Shown: positions 24,359 through 32,142 of the stretch, in pieces
Position numbering within the stretch: position 1 is the first letter of the stretch
Layout: the number at the start of each line of letters is the position of its first letter
Source of the DNA: Deinococcus terrestris
Lineage (GTDB): Bacteria; Deinococcota; Deinococci; Deinococcales; Deinococcaceae
Reading direction: 5' to 3'
DNA length: 64,000 bases
NCBI RefSeq assembly: GCF_009377345.1
Contig: NZ_WBSL01000008.1
Span: 1-64,000 of the forward strand
The notes under the pieces: generated by a model
The model's input: the letters and a program-made list of their open reading frames with translations, nothing else
The model's database searches: none
Told to the model about the DNA's origin: nothing
Position numbers and translations under genes: made by a program

Positions 24359-25081
24359 ATGACTTCCCCCGTTCAGGTGCTTCACGGCGACTGCCTCGAC
24401 CTCATGAAAGCCCTGCCCGACGCCTCGGTGGACATGGTGCTGGCTGACCTTCCCTACGGGATGACGGCCTGCAAGTGGGATTCGGTGATCCCGCTCGAGC
24501 CGCTCTGGACCCAGTACGAGCGGGTGATCAAGCCGAAGGGGGCCATTGTGCTCACGGCCGCGCAGCCGTTCACCTCCGCCCTGGTGATGAGCCGCCCGAA
24601 GCTCTACCGACACGCCTGGGTCTGGAACAAGAAAAAGGCTACAGGGCACCTGCGGGCCAAGCTCCAGCCTCTGCGCCTCACTGAGGACGTGCTGGTCTTC
24701 AGCAAGAGCGCTCCGCCCTACTTTCCCCAGATGGTCGAGGGCGAACCTTACCGCGCCCGGCCGGGCAAGGACCGGGGCGGGGTCTACAACACCCGCAACG
24801 AGAAGCGCGAGCACAACCCCGGCCTCCGCTATCCCAAGACCCTGCTGGAGTTCGCCTTTGTGCAGAAGCCCCAGCACCCCACCCAGAAGCCCACGGCGCT
24901 GTTCGAGTACCTGATCAAGACCTACACCCAGCCCGGCGACCTCGTTCTAGACAACGTGGCCGGTTCCGGCACCACCGGAGTCGCGGCGCTGCGAACCGGC
25001 AGGCGAGCCGTCCTGATGGAGCAAGACGAGAAGTACATCGAGGTCATCCGTCAGCGCCTCGCCAAGGAGACGGAGACATGA
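24359..25081 (+). CDS. Beta-class DNA methyltransferase (N6-adenine or N4-cytosine)
   Basis: The catalytic motif DLPYGM (variant of DPPY) comes first, at about residue 35. The SAM-binding motif (VLDNVAGSGTTGVAAL) is near the C-terminus, which is the order of beta-class amino-methyltransferases. HPTQKP before the SAM motif is typical of this class. No restriction partner is adjacent, so it is probably a solitary phage-type methylase protecting DNA or regulating it. The ATG at 24359 lacks a clear ribosome-binding site; an in-frame GTG at 24329 is an alternative. Confidence 0.9.
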   Translation: MTSPVQVLHGDCLDLMKALPDASVDMVLADLPYGMTACKWDSVIPLEPLWTQYERVIKPKGAIVLTAAQPFTSALVMSRPKLYRHAWVWNKKKATGHLRAKLQPLRLTEDVLVFSKSAPPYFPQMVEGEPYRARPGKDRGGVYNTRNEKREHNPGLRYPKTLLEFAFVQKPQHPTQKPTALFEYLIKTYTQPGDLVLDNVAGSGTTGVAALRTGRRAVLMEQDEKYIEVIRQRLAKETET

Positions 25082-25344
25082 ACCCCATCTTTTCCCAGGG
25101 CGAGCGGGTCACCACCACCGCCGGAGCCCTGATCGCCACCTTCAACCAGGACGTGGGCCGCCACGCGCTGATCTACCCCATGAACTACCTGGATTTCGTG
25201 CGGCCCTCCGAGCACCCCCTGTCGGGACAGCGGGTGGAGAGCATCCTTGGCCCCGACGGTCAGTCCTGGGTCCGCAGCAGCCCCGTTCACGGCATCGCCC
25301 AGCTCTTCGTGGAAGGCCAGTGGCGCCCGGAGGAATCACTATGA
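25078..25344 (+). CDS. Small hypothetical protein (88 aa)
   Basis: The ATG overlaps the methyltransferase stop and the gene ends in an ATGA overlap with the next. The sequence is mostly short beta-forming segments (GERVTTTAGALIATF, IAQLFVEGQW), so a small all-beta protein is likely. No recognised family. Confidence 0.58.
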   Translation: MNPIFSQGERVTTTAGALIATFNQDVGRHALIYPMNYLDFVRPSEHPLSGQRVESILGPDGQSWVRSSPVHGIAQLFVEGQWRPEESL

Positions 25345-25793
25345 CCAAGCCACCCAAGACCCTGTACACCGCCGAAGTCGACTGTGCGTTCGGGGACTTC
25401 CCCCTCTTCGAGACCCCCGAGGAGGCCATCGCTTCCGCCGAGGGGCACCGCGTCACGGGCGTGGTCGAACTGACGCACCTGAGCGTGGGCGACCGAATGC
25501 TGAACGACGTCCTGAGCTCCCAGCTTCTCGTCCGCAGCGCCAGCGACTTCGCGCTCAGTGATGACGACGGCCTGGAGCCCGACGGCCTCTCCGAGAAGCT
25601 GGAGGCGTTGCTGACCGAGACGGTGAACTTCTTCGGCGAGGAGGAGGACATCCCGTCGGCCGCGTTCGGTGAGCTGCAAGACGCTCTGGTGGCTGCGGCG
25701 GACGCCTGGGCCGAAAAGTACGGCCTCGTCTCGAAGCGGTATGTCAGCGTGTGCTCCCACGACTTCGGGTTCGAGGACGAGGACGATGAGTAA
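25341..25793 (+). CDS. Hypothetical acidic protein (150 aa)
   Basis: The ATG at 25341 overlaps the previous stop. The protein is strongly acidic, with a helical middle (LSEKLEALLTETVNFFGEE) and an acidic tail (FEDEDDE). Acidic small proteins in phage early regions are sometimes inhibitors of DNA-binding proteins, but nothing here proves that. The stop overlaps the start of the primase reading frame. Confidence 0.58.
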   Translation: MTKPPKTLYTAEVDCAFGDFPLFETPEEAIASAEGHRVTGVVELTHLSVGDRMLNDVLSSQLLVRSASDFALSDDDGLEPDGLSEKLEALLTETVNFFGEEEDIPSAAFGELQDALVAAADAWAEKYGLVSKRYVSVCSHDFGFEDEDDE

Positions 25794-27088
25794 GCTCTTC
25801 CGCACCGGGGGCACCAACCCCCTGGAGCCCCCGCTACGAGGCGGAGGTCGAGCACGGGTATGACGGGATCGACGACGACGTCCTGAGCGTGTTGGTGGGC
25901 GACTTCACGGCCGCGCCCGCCAAGCCCAGCACGCCGATGCCCGCACCCCATGGGGTGACCTTCGAGCGCGGGAAGGTGGATTTCGAGCGCATCCGCCGCG
26001 AGCATCCCATCGAGGAAGTCGCCAGCCGGGTCCTCGACGGCTATAAGCAGAAGGGCCCCACCACCTCGGTGGCGGCCTGCCCGGTCCACGGCGACGGGGC
26101 CTCTCACCCCAACCTTCACATCCACCACGGGCCGCACCCCCGGTCGGGCACCTGGATCTGTTCCTCGTGCAAGGCCCACGGGGACGTGCTGGACCTCGTG
26201 AAGGCGGCGATGGGCTTCGCGGAGACCCGCCAGGCCCTGGACTTCCTCGACGGCGGACAGCGCCTGCCCCCTGAACGTCAGCAGGAACTGCAGCGCCGCG
26301 CCGAGGAGAATGCCCGCCGCGCCGCCAACGTCCCCCGCCTCAACCTCGACCTCACCGACTTTGCCAAGGAGGCCTACGCCCGCCTCCGCAAGACGCCGCA
26401 GCACCCGGCCTCGCAAGCACCCCAGGCCCGCCACTACCTCGCCGAGCGCGGCCTGGAAGCGGCCATCGCCCGCTACGGCCTGGGCTACGTGGGGCGCGGC
26501 TTTCCGGCCGAGCTGCTGCCGCAGGGCTGGGACTACGAGAAGGAGGAGCTCTATCCGGCCTTCGGCTTTTTCGACCGGGTCATCATCCCCTACCGTCAAC
26601 CGGACGGCACGGTGCCGGTGGTGAACGCCCGGACCCTGGTGGGCAAGAAGCCGAAGTACCTCAAGCCGTCGGCGGGTGGAGCGGCTCCGGGCAGCAACGC
26701 GCGGCCCTACCGCCTGGAAACCGTCACCCGGCAGGACGGCGTCATCTGCATCACGGAGGGCGAGTTCGACTGCATGAGCCTGGGGGTCGCGGCCCATGAC
26801 CTGGTGCTGGAGATGGCAATTCCGGGGGTGAACTGCTTTAACGAGAAGAACGCCGAGCAGCTCGCGGGCCGGGACGTCCTGCTGATCACCGACAACGACG
26901 CGGCGGGGCGCCGGGCCCAGGGCCCGATCCGGGCGCTGCTGGAGGCCTACGCGGCCCGGGTAACAGTCTGTCCGATGCCCGAACCTCACAAGGATCTGAA
27001 TGACCTGTTGATCGAGCAGGGTCCAGCAGCGGTCAAACGCTGGATCGAACCCGTTGTCCGCCGTGCTGGTCGACGGAAATTGTTCTGA
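25786..27088 (+). CDS. DnaG-like primase (CHC2 zinc finger plus Toprim), apparent frameshift near start
   Basis: The main frame shows a CHC2 zinc finger (CPVHGDG, then CSSCKAHGD) and a Toprim domain (ICITEGEFDC, then LLITDNDAAGRRA) with the Glu and Asp residues of primases. It lacks a good start. The best start, an ATG at 25786 overlapping the upstream gene, opens MSKLFRTGGTN and then runs out of frame. Removing one C from the run at 25818-25822 joins it to PWSPRYEAEVEHGYDG and the primase frame. So this is a frameshift, a sequencing slip or programmed slippage. If translation begins at the GTG at 25889 the protein has 399 residues. It completes the replication module. Confidence 0.8.
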
Positions 27089-27263
27089 CGGCCTGCCAGC
27101 GGAGGGCGCTTCAGCCACGTCGGCTGATTTTCTGCCCCCAACATCTGTCGCGCGGAGGCACTTCTTGTACCCCACTGGGGTGGGGACTCTCGGCGGCACC
27201 CTCCAAGCCCATGGGTACCGTCAAGTAGGTGCCAGTGCTCAGCGCAGGATAAGGGGGCCAGCG
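27089..27263. other. Convergent intergenic region with small palindrome
   Basis: This lies between the primase stop and the stop of the leftward PARG-like gene. ACCCCA-C-TGGGGT at 27169-27181 is a perfect palindrome. There is no T-tract, so terminator function is uncertain. No gene is seen. Confidence 0.35.
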
Positions 27264-28118
27264 TCAGGAAGTAGTGGACTCTGTGAACACCTGCTGAAAG
27301 GCCCGCAGGTTCGTCTCCTCCCACGGCATCGCGAACACCGCGAACACCACCTCATCGAAGGCGCCGCGGTGCTCGCCCGTCGTCAGCAGGGTGTGGAAGG
27401 TCCGGGCGACATGCACCGGGTCGTTGCGAAAGGCGCCGCACCCCCAGGCGCCCAACACCAGCCGCGTGCAGCGGGCGTGCCGAAACGCGGCGAGCAGCAG
27501 GGCGGCCCTCTGCTCCAAGGTGGTCTGGGCGAGGGGCAGCAGCTCCTGGCGAGCGTCTTCGTCCATTCCCCGCAGGTTCGGAGCGGCCGCCGTGAGAATG
27601 TCCAGGTGATAGGGCGTCTCGAGCCAGGTCCCTTCTTCCGCGCGGAACACCGGCACGTCCTGCGCGAACATCAGGTGGTTGGAGTACAGGCGGTCCCCGG
27701 CCCGGACATGCAGGTCGTAGTACTCGGGGTGCCGGGTCAGGGAGGCGTACAGCCCGCTCGCCCGGCACAGGCTCTCTTCCTGAGCGGCCGAACCGCTGAG
27801 AAACCCTCCACCGGGGGAGGTGGCCGAGGCGAAGTTCAGGGCGGCAACCGGTTCCGGGCGCTCACGGAGAAGACGGCGCGCGGCAGCAAGGGTGGTCTCG
27901 CGGGTCACGCTGATCCGGGTGCGCTGGGCACCGGGGCGGGTCAGCGCGTGGAGGGCCCGCCCCTGCTCCGGGGTATACAGCCGGGTGCCCGCCTCAAGGC
28001 GCTGGAGGTGCAGGGTGAGGTCCACATACCCGTGGGGGCCCTCGTACCCGCCCTGGGAAAGGGCGTGAACGGTGGACTGGGCATCACGGATGAGCTTGCT
28101 GCGGTCAAGGGGGGTCAT
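27264..28118 (-). CDS. PARG-like macrodomain protein (TIGR02452 family)
   Basis: The sequence carries the signature of bacterial-type poly(ADP-ribose) glycohydrolases: LNFASATSPGGGFLSGS near residue 95, followed by AQEESLCRASGLY with paired Glu, and LVLGAWGCGAFRNDP near residue 220. Such enzymes remove ADP-ribose from targets. At 284 residues the length is usual. Its ATG overlaps the nadR stop. The link with NAD import and salvage genes suggests recycling or control of ADP-ribose, or protection against ADP-ribosylating or NAD-consuming toxins; the latter is inference. Confidence 0.88.
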   Translation of the reverse strand: MTPLDRSKLIRDAQSTVHALSQGGYEGPHGYVDLTLHLQRLEAGTRLYTPEQGRALHALTRPGAQRTRISVTRETTLAAARRLLRERPEPVAALNFASATSPGGGFLSGSAAQEESLCRASGLYASLTRHPEYYDLHVRAGDRLYSNHLMFAQDVPVFRAEEGTWLETPYHLDILTAAAPNLRGMDEDARQELLPLAQTTLEQRAALLLAAFRHARCTRLVLGAWGCGAFRNDPVHVARTFHTLLTTGEHRGAFDEVVFAVFAMPWEETNLRAFQQVFTESTTS

Positions 28119-29128
28119 GCGGACCTCGGGGAGGAGAGGGACACAGGGAGAGGGGCGTCCAGCACGGCGCAGACCTGCTCGACGCGCTGGGCGACACTGC
28201 CGCGCACCAGCGTGTGGGGAATCCCGCGCACGGCGAGGTCATGCAGGATCAGGCCCTGATGAATGGCGCGGACGTTCTCGCTGGCCCGCCAGTGACTCGA
28301 GTCGAAAGGCAGGCCATCGTCGCACACGACGACGTGCGCATAGCGCGTGCGGCACTCGGCGGCGAGCTTCAGGAGCTCGGGCTCAGCGGCGCGCGTCATC
28401 ATGAACGCGAACATCGCCGTGGTCATGGCGTTCGTGTCGCTGAAGAGAAAGCGGTGCGGCCCGCCCCCGAGGACCGCCTGGTCCTCCCGGGCCCGGTGGC
28501 CGCGGGCGATGGCCGTGAAGTCCGGCGTGGTGAGCTGCCCCCCACGCTCGAGAAAGACCTCCGCGCCGTACTCGTGCACCCAGCCGGTGCCGTACCGCCG
28601 GGCCAGCGCTTCCGCCAGGGTCGTCTTCCCGGTGGACTCCGCTCCGAGGACCGCGACCTTCTGAACGAAGTGCGCGTACACCAGCGGATGCAGGAAGGCC
28701 CGGTGCGCGTGCACGTCCTCACGGACGCGGGTGCCGGAGACCGGCACGGCCGCGCGGTGCAGGTCCACGAGGTGATGACGGGCCCCCAGCCGGTCCGCCA
28801 GCGGCTCGCCGTACGTCTCCGAGCTGAAGATCCCGTCCACGGGTCGCGGCCAGGTCTGAACCACGCTCTGCACATACGCCTGGTGCACCGCGTCTGGCGC
28901 GTCGTTGGGCGGGCACCCGGGGGCACCCGCGATCACCCGCACCGTGGGATACAACGCACGGATCCACCCGGTCCGCTGCTCGGTGGGCATCTCGGGAAAG
29001 TCAGGAGCGCTGTAGCACCACACGGTCACTGAAGCGCAGCGGGAGAGGGCCGTTTCGATCAGGAGTTGATGCCCGCGGTGCAGCGGCGCAAACTTGCCGA
29101 TGACCAGGCCGTGCTGAACGTCAGGCAT
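28115..29128 (-). CDS. nadR: NadR-like NMN adenylyltransferase / nicotinamide riboside kinase
   Basis: The protein has two domains. The N-terminal nucleotidyltransferase domain shows GKFAPLHRGHQ near residue 12 and a later SGTRVRED. The C-terminal P-loop kinase has GAESTGKTTLAEAL near residue 170. This is NadR without the N-terminal repressor helix-turn-helix found in enteric NadR. It converts imported nicotinamide riboside to NMN and then NAD. It lies between pnuC (8-base overlap) and the PARG-like gene (4-base overlap), forming one transcription unit. Confidence 0.9.
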   Translation of the reverse strand: MPDVQHGLVIGKFAPLHRGHQLLIETALSRCASVTVWCYSAPDFPEMPTEQRTGWIRALYPTVRVIAGAPGCPPNDAPDAVHQAYVQSVVQTWPRPVDGIFSSETYGEPLADRLGARHHLVDLHRAAVPVSGTRVREDVHAHRAFLHPLVYAHFVQKVAVLGAESTGKTTLAEALARRYGTGWVHEYGAEVFLERGGQLTTPDFTAIARGHRAREDQAVLGGGPHRFLFSDTNAMTTAMFAFMMTRAAEPELLKLAAECRTRYAHVVVCDDGLPFDSSHWRASENVRAIHQGLILHDLAVRGIPHTLVRGSVAQRVEQVCAVLDAPLPVSLSSPRSA

Positions 29129-29720
29129 GCACCGCCACCGAGGCGGGAAGCCCGTCCCGCCGCCAGCTGAGGTAGCCCCAGACGCTCATGCCGAACAGCA
29201 CTCCTTGCAAGGCAGTCAGGGCGTACAACTCGAGATGCAGGTAGTACGGCACGCTGATCGCGTTGACGGTCATCCACACCAGCCACGACCAGATCCACCG
29301 CCGGGTAGTGGCCCAGTTGGCCAGCAGCGACAGGGCCGCGATGGTGAACTGCACGAAGCTCCAGCTGTCGGTAAAGCGCGTGACGCTGACGGTGTAGGCA
29401 AAGATCCCGAGTGTCATCACCCAGCCGAGGTTGTACCAGAAGCCCTCATGGAACCGGATGCCGCGTTCCTCGCGCCGGGCCTCCAGGGCCCACAGCAGCA
29501 TGCCGTGCAGTCCGAAAATCAGGTAACTGACCTGCAACCCGGCCAGGATGTACTGCCCGGTGCCCAGGTACAGCAGGCCGTAGGGCAGCAAGCTGGCATT
29601 GCCGAAGTGCCAGTACGCGGGGTGCTTGCGGACAAGAAACACAAGAGAGACGGCGATGAGCAGCGCACCGCTCCAGTCGAGCAGCGCTTGAGAGACGGTC
29701 AGGCCAAAGATGTTGAGCAA
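29121..29720 (-). CDS. pnuC: PnuC-family nicotinamide riboside transporter
   Basis: This 199-residue protein has about seven hydrophobic helices and typical PnuC motifs: the N-terminal LDWSGALLIAVSLVFLV, the W-x-F-G-N segment (AYWHFGNASLLPYGLLYL) and a C-terminal YALTALQGVLFGMSVWGYL. PnuC imports nicotinamide riboside, which NadR phosphorylates. It is first in the operon, and the upstream 520 bases hold palindromes likely to be its control sites. Confidence 0.92.
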   Translation of the reverse strand: MLNIFGLTVSQALLDWSGALLIAVSLVFLVRKHPAYWHFGNASLLPYGLLYLGTGQYILAGLQVSYLIFGLHGMLLWALEARREERGIRFHEGFWYNLGWVMTLGIFAYTVSVTRFTDSWSFVQFTIAALSLLANWATTRRWIWSWLVWMTVNAISVPYYLHLELYALTALQGVLFGMSVWGYLSWRRDGLPASVAVHA

Positions 29721-29929
29721 GTAGTCCTCCAGGGTCGGGCCATTGGTGGCATGTCTCTATCACGTCCTCCACGCCCCGGGGAAAGAGATTGAGCGTGGAC
29801 TCGCTCACTGCCAGGCTTTTGGCTGAGCCAGTCCGGAGAGCACATGAAACCCGTCCAGAACCCGGTCGGGCCTTGTCCAGCTCAAGTGGGGGAACAGAGG
29901 CTGGCCGATATGAGGCTCCAAGACATTGA

Positions 29930-29944
29930 TCTGGTCTGACCAGA
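29930..29944. promoter_or_regulatory. Palindrome upstream of pnuC operon
   Basis: TCTGGTC-T-GACCAGA is a perfect 15-base palindrome about 210 bases upstream of the pnuC start. Its half-site recurs in the second palindrome, so a shared regulator is plausible. Confidence 0.5.
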
Positions 29945-30024
29945 GGCAACTTGCAACGCCATAATGTGAGTGGCACACCTCTGGCCGAAGTCTTGGTCTT
30001 TCTCCACAATGTGCCCTCTCCGTA

Positions 30025-30038
30025 CCAGATCGATCTGG
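30025..30038. promoter_or_regulatory. Second palindrome upstream of pnuC operon
   Basis: CCAGATCGATCTGG is a perfect 14-base palindrome with the same CCAGA half-site as the first. It lies about 200 bases upstream of the DUF433 gene. Confidence 0.5.
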
Positions 30039-30240
30039 CCGAACCCATCACCTGCCTGGACTACCGGACCAGATATATGGCCTCTGGTGACATTCGGAGG
30101 AACCGTCCCTTGCAGGGTTGAAACTACCGCTGTTGGGTTTTGAAGGCGAGGTGTCCCCACCTGCCTCTGATCGGCGGATTCGACCTGAGGAATGGACCAA
30201 GCGCGTGCCGTTCCAGCGCGCTGACCGGTACACTGAGCCC

Positions 30241-30504
30241 ATGAGCCTCCTCGACCGGATCACCGTCGACCCGCGGCAGTGCGGTGGGCGTCCCTGCATC
30301 CGCGGAATGCGGATCCGGGTGAGCGACCTCCTGGACGTGCTAGGCCAGGGCGTTCCTGAGGGGGAGATCCTGGAGGACTATCCTGATCTCGAACGCGAGG
30401 ACATCCATGCGGCCCTGCTGTATGCCGCGCGCTACCTGAATCATCCGCGCCTGAGATGCCGGAAGGTCCATACTGGCTGGATGCGCAGCTCGCGCCCTGA
30501 CTGA
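30241..30504 (+). CDS. DUF433-family antitoxin
   Basis: Most of the 87 residues match DUF433: an N-terminal LDRITVDPRQCGGRPCIRGMRI, a helix-turn-helix (VSDLLDVLGQGVPEGEIL) and DIHAALLYAARYLNHPR. DUF433 proteins are the antitoxins of VapC-like DUF5615 toxins. The last 15 residues (CRKVHTGWMRSSRPD) do not look like the family and run over the start of the toxin reading frame, so the C-terminus may be altered. The toxin frame that follows is broken. Confidence 0.85.
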   Translation: MSLLDRITVDPRQCGGRPCIRGMRIRVSDLLDVLGQGVPEGEILEDYPDLEREDIHAALLYAARYLNHPRLRCRKVHTGWMRSSRPD

Positions 30505-30730
30505 CCCAGACGTTCGGTGTACCGGCCTACAGCGCGAGCTACCTGGGCGACCGCGATGCCAGCGACGACGAGGTCTTCCAGGCCGCCCGAGAGGCTCGGG
30601 CCGTCGTCGTCTCCAAGGACAGCGACTTCCTCGACCGGGTAACGCGGCTGGGACCCCCACCGCAACTGAAGCCCACTGGCTGCTGAGGCAAAGCGAACCC
30701 GTGGTGGAGATCGGGGACCGGGAAGGTTGA
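30456..30730 (+). pseudogene. Broken DUF5615 (PIN-like) toxin gene
   Basis: From the ATG at 30456 the frame reads PEGPYWLDAQLAP, then a TGA at 30498. After it the same frame continues as LTQTFGVPAYSASYLGDRD and VVVSKDSDFLDRV, typical of DUF5615 toxins, to a TGA at 30684. The family's usual C-terminus then appears in another frame (SEPVVEIGD, ending at 30730). So there is at least one nonsense mutation and one frameshift or internal deletion. The antitoxin remains intact for most of its length. Confidence 0.8.
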
Positions 30731-30814
30731 GAGTAGAGAAGACCGTATGGAAGATATGAACGTGCTGGAGTGCCGCGCTTTCACTTCCTTGGAATAGGTC
30801 AGGGCGGTCCATCA

Positions 30815-31348
30815 ATGGGCGGTAGCATGCGCCCACCCATGGCCTTCACGCCTCCAGTCCCTTCTGCCAAATTGTACGCGGCAATCAGGGCCGAGCTGAT
30901 CCGGCAGTTCGTTCCTGGCCCCGGGTCCTTACATGGTCCGGATCACTGGCAACGTGTCGAGGACTGCGCGGTGCACCTCGCCCAGACCAGTGGTGGCGAC
31001 GCGATGGTCGCCCACTGGTTCGGCATCTTCCATGATGCCGGTCGGCACAGTGAGGGCGCGGACTCTCGCCACGGTCACCGCGGCGCCCTGCTGGTGGAAC
31101 GGTACCGGGACCGTCTGGGGCTGACCGACACTCAGCTCGACCTGCTCCTGTGGGCCTGTGAGCAGCACGCCGATGGTCACACCACCGACGACCCCACGGT
31201 GGGGGCCTGCTGGGATGCAGATCGGCTCGATCTGCCACGGGTCGGGATCTTTCCCGATCCGAAATACCTGAGCACAGCGGCGGGAAAGGCACTTGCGGTC
31301 CGTTTCTCCCACTCACCCTCTGGAGGCCACCCGGATGACTTCGACTGA
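30815..31348 (+). CDS. HD-domain metal-dependent phosphohydrolase
   Basis: Motifs for an HD domain are in order: SLHGPDHWQRV, then FGIFHDAGR, then HGHRGALLVER and an Asp in CWDADRLDL. HD proteins of this size hydrolyse phosphate esters of nucleotides or cyclic nucleotides; the substrate cannot be read from sequence. The start is uncertain, with ATGs at 30815, 30827 and 30839; the first is chosen for AGGGCGG seven bases upstream. The 3' end overlaps the next gene by 14 bases. Confidence 0.82.
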   Translation: MGGSMRPPMAFTPPVPSAKLYAAIRAELIRQFVPGPGSLHGPDHWQRVEDCAVHLAQTSGGDAMVAHWFGIFHDAGRHSEGADSRHGHRGALLVERYRDRLGLTDTQLDLLLWACEQHADGHTTDDPTVGACWDADRLDLPRVGIFPDPKYLSTAAGKALAVRFSHSPSGGHPDDFD

Positions 31349-31991
31349 ACAGGACCTCAAAGCCCAACACCTGGTGGTGTTTATCCGGAGCCTGGAAGAC
31401 TTCCCGGAGATCAAGGCGACCTATGACACGTATGGGCACATAGGGGCCACCCTGGCTGATGTGGCCCTGCAGGCCGGTGTGAACTTCGGGCGCACCGTAA
31501 AACCCCGCGTGGACGCGATCCTGGCGCAGTATCCAGAGGCCCGGTCCACCACGGCCTTCCATGCGGTCGTCCGGGAGAAGGGGGCCGCTCAGGTCCTCAA
31601 CTGGAAGGACAGCCTTAAGCCTCAGCGCCTGCTCGACCTCTTGGAGCTTCTCAGCGCCGAAGGCATCGAGACGGAGAAAGACCTCCTGAACTGGCTCGAT
31701 CAGGAGGGCAACTCGGCCCGCCTGCAACGCATCAAGGGCATCAAGACCAAGTCCCATGCCTATCTCCGCATCCTGTGTGGCGCCCCGGAGGCCGTCGCCG
31801 TCGACGTGAATCTCAGGACGTTCTTCAAGCTGGCAGAGGTATCTGTGTTTGGGGACGAGGAACTGGCTGCGACTGTCAAGCGGGCCGCACACCTCATGGG
31901 CGTCACGCCGGCGGGTCTGGATCACGCAATCTGGTCATGGGTGGCCTCCACACGGGCGACCCGCATGCACGAGACACCTGTTTTTCCCTGA
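31335..31991 (+). CDS. HhH-GPD-like protein, possible DNA glycosylase relative
   Basis: Residues about 95-175 resemble the helix-hairpin-helix and following loop of endonuclease III-type glycosylases. RLQRIKGIKTKSHAYLRIL matches the hairpin and AVAVDVNLRTFF carries the Asp that acts in catalysis. No catalytic Lys of the bifunctional class and no C-terminal Fe-S Cys cluster are visible. The N-terminal 90 residues are unusual for the family. It could act in base-excision repair or be a non-catalytic relative. The ATG lies within the end of the HD gene. Confidence 0.6.
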   Translation: MTSTEQDLKAQHLVVFIRSLEDFPEIKATYDTYGHIGATLADVALQAGVNFGRTVKPRVDAILAQYPEARSTTAFHAVVREKGAAQVLNWKDSLKPQRLLDLLELLSAEGIETEKDLLNWLDQEGNSARLQRIKGIKTKSHAYLRILCGAPEAVAVDVNLRTFFKLAEVSVFGDEELAATVKRAAHLMGVTPAGLDHAIWSWVASTRATRMHETPVFP

Positions 31992-32142
31992 AAGCGGCCT
32001 CCACTGATCGGTATGCGGGTGCCCTACGTTCGGTGATTCGGCGTCGCCACGAACACGTCGGAGTCCAGTCGCTCAAATTCGCTCACACCTGCTGAAGGTT
32101 CCGTCTATGGTGGTCTCCATCCTCACCACCCGGAGACCATCC

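Larger units (their letters stand above)
29721..30240. other. Divergent control region between pnuC operon and DUF433 gene
   Basis: No coding region is supported in these 520 bases. The region contains repeated CCAGA/TCTGG half-sites, two perfect palindromes and a further CCAGATATATGG-like element near 30068. It separates divergent transcription units. Confidence 0.5.
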
